A program made the position numbers and the translations under genes. A DNA stretch of 64,000 bases, taken from Candidatus Puniceispirillum sp. (GTDB lineage Bacteria > Pseudomonadota > Alphaproteobacteria > Puniceispirillales > Puniceispirillaceae). Shown piece after piece: positions 17,958-27,524 of the stretch (position 1 is the stretch's first letter; each line of letters starts with the position of its first letter). Where the stretch lies: NCBI GenBank assembly GCA_028382965.1, contig JAOEUK010000010.1, positions 1 through 64,000 of the forward strand, given 5' to 3'. Below the pieces are notes generated by a model. It ran no database searches. It was not told where the DNA came from and saw only the letters and a program-made list of their open reading frames with translations.

Positions 17958-18443
17958 TTGGCACTGATTAAATTTAATAATGATATAATTAAGCCATTAG
18001 CTTTTCAAAATTATAAAGGATGTCAGTCAATCTCAAAAGAGCTATTTCAGTGCACTTTAGCACCCTAACTTGATTAATGCTGAGAGTGGTAATGGAATTG
18101 TGCTACATTTTTTCATTATTGAAATAAAATAGGCTTTTGCAAACACTAGAAACACTCTAAAAATTAATATCAATATCGCTGAGATAATTCACAACTGAAC
18201 AGTAAAACTTTATAAAATCTGAGTTAGACAAGGAGCATAACCAAAACATCAACCAAAGACGCAGACACAATTTAGCGGATTTGATTTAAGATGCGTTGCA
18301 AGGCAACTTACAAAGTCGTACAAGACCAATCAATAAACTTCAGTTCAGCGATAGCAATGTTAGCTAACCACATTTATACGCTGGCCTTTAAAGTTAATTT
18401 TAATTTCAGACGTGAAACTATCTAGAAGTAATCATCCAGAACC
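17958..18443. other. Long intergenic gap where popZ is usually found
   Basis: No frame of meaningful length runs through these 486 bases. In many alphaproteobacteria a DUF2497/PopZ gene sits between tolC and valS; I find no acidic, proline-rich PopZ-like reading frame. Promoter elements for valS are expected here but none stands out. Confidence 0.55.
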
Positions 18444-21101
18444 ATGATCAATCCAACATTAGAAAAAACCTATGATCCGAAATCAATCGAAACTAACTGG
18501 TATGATACCTGGCTAGATAGTGGTCATTTTGCCTGTGCACCAGACTCAACAGCAACGCCCTACACAATCATGATGCCTCCACCAAATGTGACTGGCAGCC
18601 TTCATATGGGGCATGCATTAACATTTACCTTGCAAGATTTGCTAATCCGTTATCATCGCATGGCAGGGCATGATGTTTTATGGCAACCAGGAACTGATCA
18701 CGCCGGCATTGCCACACAGATGGTTGTGGAACGCCAACTTGCCACACAGAACATTTCCCGACGCGACCTTGGGCGTGATGCCTTTATAAAAAAGGTATGG
18801 GAGTGGAAAGCAGATTCCGGCGGGATGATTTACAAACAACTTCGCCGTCTTGGCGCCTCTGCTGATTGGCAGCGTAACAGGTTTACCATGGATGAGGGGC
18901 TGTCAGACGCAGTGGTTAAAACCTTTGTCCAGATGCACCGTGATGGGCTGATTTACCGTGACAAGCGTTTGGTAAATTGGGATCCAAAATTAATGACTGC
19001 TATTTCTGATCTTGAGGTTGAGCAAATTGAACAAAAAAGCTCTATGTGGCATCTTAAGTATAGGATTGAAGGTACTCAGCATGATTATATTTCTATTGCC
19101 ACAACTCGTCCTGAAACTATGCTTGGTGACGGTGCTGTTGCGGTGAATCCTAGAGATGAACGCTATCAGAGTCTAATTGGCAAAATGGCCATTCTGCCTT
19201 TATCAAACCGATCCATTCCGATAATTGCTGATGAATATGCGAAAATCGATAAAGGGTCAGGGGCCGTTAAAATCACACCAGCTCATGACTTTAACGATTT
19301 TGAAGTTGGACGTCGACATAACTTGCCGCTGATAAATTTAATGACTGCGACTGCTACAATGGAATCAATTCCTGAAATCCCAAAAAAATATTGGGGCCTT
19401 GATCGGTATGATGCGCGACGTCAAATCTTGATTGATCTTGCTGATGAAGGATTAGTTCAACAAGAAGAGATTCTCGAAAATACAGTCCCTCATGGTGACC
19501 GGTCTGGTGTTGCTATTGAGCCGTGGCTTCTAGATCAGTGGTATGTTAACGCGGAAAAATTGGCCCAGCCTGCAATTAAAGCGGTTGAGGATGGCCGGAC
19601 TAAATTCATACCTGAGCACTGGAACAAAACCTATTTCGAGTGGATGCGCAATATCCAGCCTTGGTGTATCTCGCGCCAGCTTTGGTGGGGGCACCGTATT
19701 CCAGCATGGTATGGCCCGGATAATCACATTTTTGTTGAAGCCACAGAAGGAGATGCAAACGCGGCTGCAGCGAAGCATTATGGAAAAAACGTAAATCTGA
19801 TTCGTGATAATGATGTCCTCGACACTTGGTTTAGTAGCGGATTATGGCCATTTTCAACCCTAGGCTGGCCTGAAAAAACAGAAGAATTGGAGCGTTACTA
19901 CCCTGGTAATGTTCTGGTAACTGGTTTCGATATAATCTTTTTTTGGGTTGCCCGCATGATGATGATGAGTATGCATTTTATGGGTGGCGAGGTGCCTTTT
20001 CGTGAGGTTTATATTCATGCGCTGGTCCGTGACGAAAAAGGACAAAAAATGTCAAAGTCCAAGGGCAATGTTCTAGATCCTTTAGACTTAATTGATCAAT
20101 ACGGCGCTGATTCCTTGCGTTTCACCCTTGCTGCTATGGCAGCACAGGGACGCGACATTAAAATGTCGAAAACCCGCCTTGAGAGCTATCGCAATTTTAC
20201 CACAAAGATTTGGAATGCCTGCCGTTTCTTGCAAATGAATGGATGCACCAACACCGAGTCAATTGATTTATCGGCGGTTGATGAACCAGTGAATAAATGG
20301 ATTGTTTCAGAATACAATAACGCCATTAAAAAAACCACCAAGGCAATTGAGGTCTACCGGTTTAACGAGGCAGCTGATGCGCTATATCACTTTACCTGGA
20401 ACTCCTATTGCAACTGGTATGTTGAACTAATAAAACCAAGTCTGACCAATAGCGATGCCTCGGCAACTGCTGAAACACGTGCCACAGCTAGCGCTATTCT
20501 TGCCGGAACTTTGAGGCTGCTTCATCCGTTCATGCCGTTCCTAACAGAGGAACTAAATCTCAAAATTTTTGCCAGCAAGGAGTTGTTGATTTGCGCCCAA
20601 TGGCCGCAACTAATCATTGCTCATGATGGAGATGCGGTTCCTGAATTGCGGTTTCTAATTCAGCTTATTACAGAAATCCGATATATCCGGTCCGAAATGA
20701 ATGTACCACTATCAGCCAAACCAGTATTAAATGTGCGAGGCGTGACTGATCTTCATCAGCGAGCCATTGATAACCAGAAGGCCGCATTGCTGCAACTTGC
20801 AAGAATTGAGGGCATTACCAATGTTGATAGCTTTTCTAAGGGCAGTGCGCGTGGCAGCGTGGATGGACTAGAAATTGGTCTTCCGCTTGCTAATATTCTT
20901 GATGTGGTTGCAGAAGGAGTTCGGCTAAATAAGGAAATTAGCAGGGTATTAGCAGAAATTAAAAAAATTGCAAAAAAATTGGATAACCCAAGCTTTACTG
21001 CAAAGGCTCCATACGAGGTTGTGGAAGAAAACCGTCGTAGACTTGAAGAAGAAAAAACTCGATTAGATGGTTTGACTGCAGCGTTAGATCGGCTTCAGTA
21101 G
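18444..21101 (+). CDS. valS: Valyl-tRNA synthetase
   Basis: A class Ia synthetase of 885 residues that charges tRNA-Val. The HIGH-type signature is PPPNVTGSLHMGHA (HMGH at 54-57) and the second signature is KMSKSKGNV. The editing domain lies between them, with TTRPETMLGD and the TPAHDFNDFEVG segment. The anticodon-binding domain is followed by a C-terminal coiled coil (about 820-885) that ends the protein as expected. Confidence 0.97.
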   Translation: MINPTLEKTYDPKSIETNWYDTWLDSGHFACAPDSTATPYTIMMPPPNVTGSLHMGHALTFTLQDLLIRYHRMAGHDVLWQPGTDHAGIATQMVVERQLATQNISRRDLGRDAFIKKVWEWKADSGGMIYKQLRRLGASADWQRNRFTMDEGLSDAVVKTFVQMHRDGLIYRDKRLVNWDPKLMTAISDLEVEQIEQKSSMWHLKYRIEGTQHDYISIATTRPETMLGDGAVAVNPRDERYQSLIGKMAILPLSNRSIPIIADEYAKIDKGSGAVKITPAHDFNDFEVGRRHNLPLINLMTATATMESIPEIPKKYWGLDRYDARRQILIDLADEGLVQQEEILENTVPHGDRSGVAIEPWLLDQWYVNAEKLAQPAIKAVEDGRTKFIPEHWNKTYFEWMRNIQPWCISRQLWWGHRIPAWYGPDNHIFVEATEGDANAAAAKHYGKNVNLIRDNDVLDTWFSSGLWPFSTLGWPEKTEELERYYPGNVLVTGFDIIFFWVARMMMMSMHFMGGEVPFREVYIHALVRDEKGQKMSKSKGNVLDPLDLIDQYGADSLRFTLAAMAAQGRDIKMSKTRLESYRNFTTKIWNACRFLQMNGCTNTESIDLSAVDEPVNKWIVSEYNNAIKKTTKAIEVYRFNEAADALYHFTWNSYCNWYVELIKPSLTNSDASATAETRATASAILAGTLRLLHPFMPFLTEELNLKIFASKELLICAQWPQLIIAHDGDAVPELRFLIQLITEIRYIRSEMNVPLSAKPVLNVRGVTDLHQRAIDNQKAALLQLARIEGITNVDSFSKGSARGSVDGLEIGLPLANILDVVAEGVRLNKEISRVLAEIKKIAKKLDNPSFTAKAPYEVVEENRRRLEEEKTRLDGLTAALDRLQ

Positions 21102-21172
21102 AGATTGATCTACTTAATAAGTGGATAAGTTATAGCTAACAAAAACAATCGAACAGGGATTTGTTTAGTTAA

Positions 21173-21201
21173 TTGATCGTTATGCAAAAACACTTTATAA
21201 A
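21173..21201 (+). promoter_or_regulatory. Possible promoter of the dehydratase gene
   Basis: TTGATC (21173-21178) and TATAAA (21196-21201) are separated by 17 bases, 69 bases before the start codon. The match is fair, not decisive. Confidence 0.4.
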
Positions 21202-21269
21202 TTGAAGGCTACTCTGAGTTCTCATTAAATTAACATATTTTAGCAAATTCGGCTGAGGGTCTAAAGCTC

Positions 21270-23123
21270 ATGATCAAAAACAATCGCACAGTTTTAATAG
21301 ATAAAAACCCGGGAAGAAACTCTCAAAGTTATGGGATTGCCAGAGAACTTGGCACCGATGAAGAGTTGATACATGAACCTTCTGTCGGAGTAATTGGTAA
21401 TAAGGGTGACTCCCAATGTTATCTCGGAGTTTTAGACAAAGTCCAGTCAATCCAAGATGTATTACGGTCTAGGATTGGTTTGTCAGATGGCAAGCTTAAG
21501 CTGCGATTAGTGCAGCCAGAGTTCACTGTTGCAACCTCTGACGGCATCCGTAACGGAACAAAGGAAATGCGTTATTCTTTGATTGGTCGTGAAATAACTA
21601 ATGATAGCCTTTGTGAACACTTAAGCGCATCCGGTCTAGAAGGACTTATCGCAGTAGTAGCTTGTGATAAGCCCCCAGTGGGAACACTTTCAGCAATTCT
21701 AGAGCACAATAGGCCAGCAATAATAATGTCAGATGGCTCTATCCGCCCAGGAATAGACTCCGTGAGTGGTGAGGCAATCGATATTATATCAAGCTATCAA
21801 TTAGCCGGAAGTAGTAATGAAGATTTAAAACGCCGGATAGCCATGGAGTCATGTCCAGGGTTTGGAAGTTGCGGCGGAATGTTCACCTACAACACCATGC
21901 AGACTTTTCTTGGTGTTGTAGGTATGGAACCACTTCATATGGTTTCCCCGGCATCCCAAGACCCAAGGCGCTTAAACTTATTCCCAGAGCAATTGGTAGA
22001 GTATTTAGCAAACCTAATTTCAAACAATATCACTCCTAGAGAGATAGTCACCAGAGACGCAATTCGTAATGCTATAATAGTAGCTATGTCAGTAGGCGGT
22101 TCAACAAACGTTTTGCTTCATGCTCCTGAAATAGCTAGAGCAGCTGGTTATGCAGACTTTTATAAAGACATAATGAGTGTTGACGAATTTAATCATTTGT
22201 CAAAAAATGTTGTCCCGGTAATTGTTGATGCGCGTCCTTTTGGAAAGTTTTCAATGGTAGACATAGACGAGAAGGGAGGAATTCAAGTGTTTGTAAGAGA
22301 CCTGCTCGAAGCAGGTTTGATTAATGGCGAAGTGATGACATGCACAGGTATGACATTGTCTGATCAATTAGATGAGCTGGCTCCCCCTCGACCTGATGGA
22401 AAAGTAATTTATTCTATAAAGAATCCTTTTAAGCCTACCGGTGGCTTGAGGCTCCTAGGTGGAAACCTTTCAACCGATTTTAGCGCAGTTCTGAAGTTGG
22501 CTGGTGTAGAAGGCGGACTCGAGAACAATGTTTTCATTGGCTCAGCAAAAATCTTTGACGGTGAGGGCGCTCTTCTTAAATTTTTAGACACAACGCCCAA
22601 TGAGCTATCCAATTTAGATATGATAGTCGTCAGGTATGAAGGACCAGTTGGTGGACCAGGCATGCCAGAAATGCTTGACTCAACTTCACGTATTACAGCT
22701 ATTTGCCGAGAGAAGAATATTGTTGTTGGGCTTATGACAGACGGTAGATTCTCCGGCGGCTCTGTCGGACTAGTAATTGGGCACGTAGGTCCAGAAGCTG
22801 CTATTGGCGGAGCAATTGCATTTCTCGAGGACGGCGACACAATTGAGGTTAATCTCAATAATAACGAATTAAGCTGCAAACAATTGGATGATCCTAAAAT
22901 TTTTAGTAAACGGCAACAGAATTGGAAATCTAAGATAGATCACAAAAATAAATTTCATCCATCTGTTGGTCAGGCGGACACTAGACTGCTTAATAGAATG
23001 CGGTGCTCTGCAGTCTCTGCAGTGTATGGAGCTGGCATGCACCCAAATAGTTTGCTTTGGGTTCCCAATCCAAGAGATCCAGAAGTTTCAGACTTTAAAC
23101 CAAAAAATAAATTTCGGAAGTAA
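21270..23123 (+). CDS. IlvD/Edd-family dehydratase, substrate uncertain
   Basis: A 617-residue iron-sulfur dehydratase. Three cysteines match the cluster ligands of the family: Cys50 (GDSQCYLG), Cys132 (VACDKPPVG) and Cys201 (GFGSCGGMFTYNTM). The C-terminal DGRFSGGSVGLVIGHV is also conserved. The family includes dihydroxy-acid dehydratase (branched-chain amino acids), 6-phosphogluconate dehydratase and sugar-acid dehydratases. The N-terminal 120 residues differ from the usual IlvD opening (no TPCN motif), so I lean towards a sugar-acid or other branch. It stands alone between valS and the convergent xthA gene and carries its own possible promoter. Confidence 0.75.
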   Translation: MIKNNRTVLIDKNPGRNSQSYGIARELGTDEELIHEPSVGVIGNKGDSQCYLGVLDKVQSIQDVLRSRIGLSDGKLKLRLVQPEFTVATSDGIRNGTKEMRYSLIGREITNDSLCEHLSASGLEGLIAVVACDKPPVGTLSAILEHNRPAIIMSDGSIRPGIDSVSGEAIDIISSYQLAGSSNEDLKRRIAMESCPGFGSCGGMFTYNTMQTFLGVVGMEPLHMVSPASQDPRRLNLFPEQLVEYLANLISNNITPREIVTRDAIRNAIIVAMSVGGSTNVLLHAPEIARAAGYADFYKDIMSVDEFNHLSKNVVPVIVDARPFGKFSMVDIDEKGGIQVFVRDLLEAGLINGEVMTCTGMTLSDQLDELAPPRPDGKVIYSIKNPFKPTGGLRLLGGNLSTDFSAVLKLAGVEGGLENNVFIGSAKIFDGEGALLKFLDTTPNELSNLDMIVVRYEGPVGGPGMPEMLDSTSRITAICREKNIVVGLMTDGRFSGGSVGLVIGHVGPEAAIGGAIAFLEDGDTIEVNLNNNELSCKQLDDPKIFSKRQQNWKSKIDHKNKFHPSVGQADTRLLNRMRCSAVSAVYGAGMHPNSLLWVPNPRDPEVSDFKPKNKFRK

Positions 23124-23154
23124 ATTACATTATATACAAGTTGGTGTATTATAT

Positions 23155-23928
23155 TTAATTTACAACAAGTTCGCACCATATTGGTGTGTGGTCTGATGGT
23201 TTTTCTAGGCCTCGTGGTCCTTTGTCGACTCCAACATTAACCAATTTGTCTTGTGCCTCAGGCGAAATCAGTAAATGGTCAATCCGCACTCCATTATCAC
23301 GTTGCCATGCACCAGCTTGATAATCCCAGTAAGTATAAATTACTTCGCTTGGGTGAATCTCACGCAAAGCGTCACAAAACCCTATATAAACTAATTTTCT
23401 AAAAGCACTTATGCTTTCAGGATGGGTTAGTGCATCACCCGACCAGCCATCAGGATCATAACAATCAATATCGCTGGGAATAACATTGAAGTCACCCCCT
23501 AACACGACAGGGATTTCAGCTTTAAGAAGCTCTCGGGCCCGAACTTCTAGTCGTTTAAACCATGCGATCTTGTAATCAAACTTTTTTCCCTGTGTGGGGT
23601 TTCCGTTCGGTAAATAAATTGTAGCAACACGGATTCCACAAATGGTAGCTTCCATGTAACGTGCTTGATCATCTTCATCATCACCGGCAAGGCCAGCCGT
23701 TACATCCTCAATAGGAAACCGGCTAATAATGGCAACTCCATTATAGCTTTTCTGCCCATGAAACACTACATGCCATCCAAGATTTATAAAAGCTGAAACC
23801 GGAAAATTCATATCCTGCGATTTTGTTTCTTGGATTAACAAAATATCGCAATTATCAGCAACTACCCAGTCTGTCACTATCTCCAAACGCGCTTTAATTG
23901 AATTTACATTCCAACTAGCGATTCGCAT
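23155..23928 (-). CDS. xthA: Exodeoxyribonuclease III
   Basis: AP endonuclease/3'-exonuclease of the EEP superfamily, 257 residues, acting in base-excision repair. Landmarks are MRIASWNVNSIKAR, ILLIQETKSQD (metal-binding Glu), GGDFNVIPSD (catalytic Asp and Asn) and the C-terminal SDHTPIW (catalytic His). It starts four bases after the erpA stop, so the two are cotranscribed from the erpA side. Confidence 0.95.
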   Translation of the reverse strand: MRIASWNVNSIKARLEIVTDWVVADNCDILLIQETKSQDMNFPVSAFINLGWHVVFHGQKSYNGVAIISRFPIEDVTAGLAGDDEDDQARYMEATICGIRVATIYLPNGNPTQGKKFDYKIAWFKRLEVRARELLKAEIPVVLGGDFNVIPSDIDCYDPDGWSGDALTHPESISAFRKLVYIGFCDALREIHPSEVIYTYWDYQAGAWQRDNGVRIDHLLISPEAQDKLVNVGVDKGPRGLEKPSDHTPIWCELVVN

Positions 23929-23932
23929 TTAA

Positions 23933-24313
23933 TTAAACAGAAAAAGAAGTGCCACAGCCACAAGAGGCGGTGGCATTTGGGTTAGTTATAGCAAAATATG
24001 AACCCACCAAATCCTGCACATAATCAAGCTCAGCTTGATCAATCAGTTCCAAAGACATTTCATCCACAACAACCTCAACACCGTGTGCAATAAACACCAG
24101 ATCATCACCATTTCGCTTTTGATCAATACTAAAATCGTATTGAAACCCTGAACAACCCCCGCCCAGAACCATCACACGAAAAAAACTTTCAGCAGGTTCG
24201 CTGTCTAAAAGTTGTATGATACGGTTGGCTGCATTTTCGCTTAAACCAAACACACCTCTGGTTTCTCGCAAGGGCGACGCTGTGTCGTGCTGAGTATTGT
24301 TATGTTCACTCAT
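23933..24313 (-). CDS. erpA: Iron-sulfur cluster insertion protein ErpA
   Basis: An A-type carrier of 126 residues that passes Fe-S clusters to target enzymes. It has the three conserved cysteines, Cys54 in GGGCSGFQYD and Cys118/Cys120 in the C-terminal CGCG. The ATG at 24313 with AGGT upstream is chosen over an in-frame codon 16 residues earlier. It is divergent from dgt, an arrangement common in alphaproteobacteria. Confidence 0.92.
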   Translation of the reverse strand: MSEHNNTQHDTASPLRETRGVFGLSENAANRIIQLLDSEPAESFFRVMVLGGGCSGFQYDFSIDQKRNGDDLVFIAHGVEVVVDEMSLELIDQAELDYVQDLVGSYFAITNPNATASCGCGTSFSV

Positions 24314-24554
24314 TAACTTACCTGTCTTTAAATAAAGTCGAAAAAAACTTCTTACCAGCATTTTTTAATATGGTCTCAGATCAGTTTCAAATCAAGATTA
24401 ACCTTGCCCATAAATAAAGACCTAAAACTGGCCTCTGTGGCGATTGCAGTTTTATTGATCACAGCCTACATTGAAGTAGCAGAAAAGTGAGATGTAATTT
24501 CCAGCTGAAATGATTGTTTAATAAACAGGGTAATAAGACAAGGGTAGAAGCAAC

Positions 24555-25757
24555 GTGATCAATAATAACGAATATCGTAGCCTTGCTCCCTTTGCGTGTC
24601 ATGGGCCGGCAAGTCGAGGCCGCCTCCTTGATGAGGAAGATTATCAATCATCAACAAGTCGAACACCCTTCCAGCGCGACCGAGACAGGATTATTCATTC
24701 GGGTGCATTCCGGCGATTAAAACATAAAACGCAGGTTTTTGTTTATCATGAGGGTGATTATTTCCGAACCCGACTAACTCATTCTTTGGAGGTTGCCCAG
24801 ATTGCACGTTCAATGTCACGTGCACTTCACCTTAATGATGATCTGGCGGAGGCAGTAGCATTGGCGCATGACCTTGGCCATACTCCATTTGGCCATGCAG
24901 GTGAGGATGCTCTGAACAGGCTAATGCAAGATCATGGAGGCTTCGACCATAATGAACAAACCGTGCGAGTTCTTACCAAGCTCGAACAGCGTTACGCGGG
25001 TTTTAACGGGTTAAATTTATCTTGGGAAACCCTTGAAGGGGTTGTCAAACATAACGGACCTATCAAAAACTTTGATAAAGTTCGCCCAGCAATAACAAAA
25101 ATAGACACAGAGTTTGGTCTAAAACTCAAAAATCATTCATCAGCAGAGGCACAGCTTGCTAACCTCGCTGACGACATTGCTTACTTATCCCATGATTTTG
25201 ATGATGCGTTACGTGCTGAATTATTTACAATTAGTGACATCAGTTCGTTACCTCAGGTTGGTGAGGCTCTGGCTGATATTGAGGCACGCCATGGCACACT
25301 AGATTTAGGTCGGATCACTCATGAGCTGGTGCGCCGCCTGATTTCAGTTTTTGTTGAAGATCTACTAGCAACGTCAAATAAAAATTTATTAGCATTAGGT
25401 GCAACGCATCCTGATGATATCCGCTATCATAAAACACCCATAATTGGTTTTTCAACGAGCATGGCCAAAGATTTAGTAATTTTGCGCGGCTTTCTTTTTA
25501 CTAATATGTGGCGACATTATAAGGTAAACCGGATGACCAGTAAGGCAAAACGAGTGGTGACAGATTTATTCAATTTATTTATGTCTGAGCCGAATACTCT
25601 ACCAAATAATTGGCAATTTTATGACACAAAAGCTTTGAGTGACATGACAAAAACAGATCGTGCGCGTATTATCACTGATTACATAGCCTCGATGACAGAT
25701 CGCTACGCCATTATTGAACATGAACGTCTGTTCGACCTTGGCCCCATTTTAAGATAA
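24555..25757 (+). CDS. dgt: Deoxyguanosinetriphosphate triphosphohydrolase-like protein
   Basis: An HD-domain dNTP triphosphohydrolase of 400 residues. RTRLTHSLEVAQIARS and the metal-binding HDLGHTPFGHAGE are classic, as is the N-terminal RDRIIHSGAFRRLKHKTQVF. It hydrolyses dNTPs to nucleosides and triphosphate and so shapes nucleotide pools. The frame opens at a GTG. It is followed after 27 bases by argS, the conserved alphaproteobacterial order. Confidence 0.92.
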   Translation: MINNNEYRSLAPFACHGPASRGRLLDEEDYQSSTSRTPFQRDRDRIIHSGAFRRLKHKTQVFVYHEGDYFRTRLTHSLEVAQIARSMSRALHLNDDLAEAVALAHDLGHTPFGHAGEDALNRLMQDHGGFDHNEQTVRVLTKLEQRYAGFNGLNLSWETLEGVVKHNGPIKNFDKVRPAITKIDTEFGLKLKNHSSAEAQLANLADDIAYLSHDFDDALRAELFTISDISSLPQVGEALADIEARHGTLDLGRITHELVRRLISVFVEDLLATSNKNLLALGATHPDDIRYHKTPIIGFSTSMAKDLVILRGFLFTNMWRHYKVNRMTSKAKRVVTDLFNLFMSEPNTLPNNWQFYDTKALSDMTKTDRARIITDYIASMTDRYAIIEHERLFDLGPILR

Positions 25758-25784
25758 ACTCCTCTTGGGATAAAGAATTGATTG

Positions 25785-27515
25785 ATGAATATTTTTTCCT
25801 GCTTTGAAATTGCGTTTAAAAACATTGTCACCGAACTTACAGCTGATAATTTGTTACCACAAAATTTAGATACAAGTCGGGTGGTCTTTGAATTGCCTCG
25901 TGAAGAAAAACATGGCGACATTGCCACTAATGCGGCAATGGTTATGGCCAAACAGACTGGCACCGCACCGCGTGATCTTGCAGCGCTATTTGCACAAAAA
26001 CTAAACGACGTTGACGGTGTCACAAATATTGAAATTGCAGGTCCTGGCTTCCTGAATATTCGAGTTGAGCCAAGTCTTTGGACACGCGAAATTACGAATA
26101 TCCTGGCTGCAAAAAACTCTTATGGGAAGAAAGATATTGGTGCCGGTGCATCGGTAAATATTGAATTTGTTTCAGCTAATCCAACAGGCCCCCTACATGC
26201 TGCGCATGCGCGTGGCGCAGTGTTTGGCGATGCGCTTGCAGGATTGATGGAATTCTGCGGCTGGAACGTGACACGCGAGTATTACATCAATGATGCTGGG
26301 GGGCAGGTCGATGTCTTAGCGCAATCAACCTACCTCCGCTATTGTGAGGCACTGGGTCAGGATATTGGAGAGATTCCTTCCGGACTTTATCCAGGAGTCT
26401 ATCTAAAGGAAGTTGGCGATGCTTTAATGGCGCGCGATGGTGACATGTATCTTAACAAGCCAGAAAACGAATGGCTTTCTGAGGTGCGGGCATTCGCCAT
26501 TGACTGGATTATGCAAGGTATAAAGTCAGACCTCCAAAAACTCGGCATAAAGATGGACAGATTTTCATCTGAACGAGATCTTGTTAATTCTGGCGCGGTT
26601 CAGCACGCTATTGATAAACTACAAAAGAGCGGGCATCTCTACCAAGGGGTGCTTCAACCACCAAAAGGAAAAGAACCAGAAGGATGGGAGCCAAGAAAAC
26701 AATTGCTTTTCAAAGCCAGTACCTTTGGGGACGATACCGATCGACCTTTACAGAAGTCTGATGGTTCATGGACATATTTTGCTGCTGATGTGGCATACCA
26801 CCTTGATAAGCTAGAACGAACAGGTGGCCAGTTGATCAATATTTTTGGTGCTGATCATGGAGGTTATGTGAAACGCATGACCGCAGCCGTGAACGCGCTT
26901 TCGAGCATGCCTAACATGCTTGATATTAAGATATGCCAGCTGGTGAATCTTCTAGATGATGGCAAACCAGTAAAAATGTCCAAGCGCGCAGGGACGTTTG
27001 TAACCGTTGAAGATGTTGTTCGATCAGTTGGTGAAGATGTTATTCGATTTATCATGCTGACGCGGCGTAACGATCAAACATTGGACTTCGATTTGGCCAA
27101 AGTTACTGAGCAATCTAGAGACAATCCAATTTTCTATGTTCAATATGCCCATGCACGTGCCTGTTCGGTTATCCGTCAATTTGAAAAAGATATGCCTAGT
27201 TCTGAACTGGTCAATTTAGATTTACTCACAGATCCTGCAGAGCTTGCTCTTGTAAAAATACTTGTTTCCTGGCCAAAGTTAGTTGCTTCGGCAGCTAGTG
27301 CTCACGAACCACACAGGATTGCCTTTTATCTTTTAGATCTTGCGAGTGCCTTTCATTCGCTTTGGAACGCTGGACGAGAAAACCCTTCTTTACGCTTTAT
27401 CATTAATCGGGATGAGGAGATAACAGCAGCACGTTTGCAACTCGTCAAAGCAACAAGTTTCATTATTTGCACTGGCTTAAATGTGCTATCTATTGAAGCA
27501 CTAAACGAAATGTAA
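25785..27515 (+). CDS. argS: Arginyl-tRNA synthetase
   Basis: Class I synthetase of 576 residues. The HIGH-type motif is NPTGPLHAAHARG, the KMSKS equivalent is KMSKRAGTFV, and an N-terminal Add-1 domain and a C-terminal DALR anticodon domain are present. The ATG at 25785 is preferred to a TTG one codon earlier. It is followed ten bases later by the SPOR-domain gene. Confidence 0.96.
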   Translation: MNIFSCFEIAFKNIVTELTADNLLPQNLDTSRVVFELPREEKHGDIATNAAMVMAKQTGTAPRDLAALFAQKLNDVDGVTNIEIAGPGFLNIRVEPSLWTREITNILAAKNSYGKKDIGAGASVNIEFVSANPTGPLHAAHARGAVFGDALAGLMEFCGWNVTREYYINDAGGQVDVLAQSTYLRYCEALGQDIGEIPSGLYPGVYLKEVGDALMARDGDMYLNKPENEWLSEVRAFAIDWIMQGIKSDLQKLGIKMDRFSSERDLVNSGAVQHAIDKLQKSGHLYQGVLQPPKGKEPEGWEPRKQLLFKASTFGDDTDRPLQKSDGSWTYFAADVAYHLDKLERTGGQLINIFGADHGGYVKRMTAAVNALSSMPNMLDIKICQLVNLLDDGKPVKMSKRAGTFVTVEDVVRSVGEDVIRFIMLTRRNDQTLDFDLAKVTEQSRDNPIFYVQYAHARACSVIRQFEKDMPSSELVNLDLLTDPAELALVKILVSWPKLVASAASAHEPHRIAFYLLDLASAFHSLWNAGRENPSLRFIINRDEEITAARLQLVKATSFIICTGLNVLSIEALNEM

Positions 27516-27524
27516 GGTTAAAAA

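Noticed and set aside
23120-23165. Imperfect inverted repeat between the convergent dehydratase and xthA genes
   Set aside because: Four mismatches in a 17-base AT-rich stem; it may be a two-way terminator but is not convincing.
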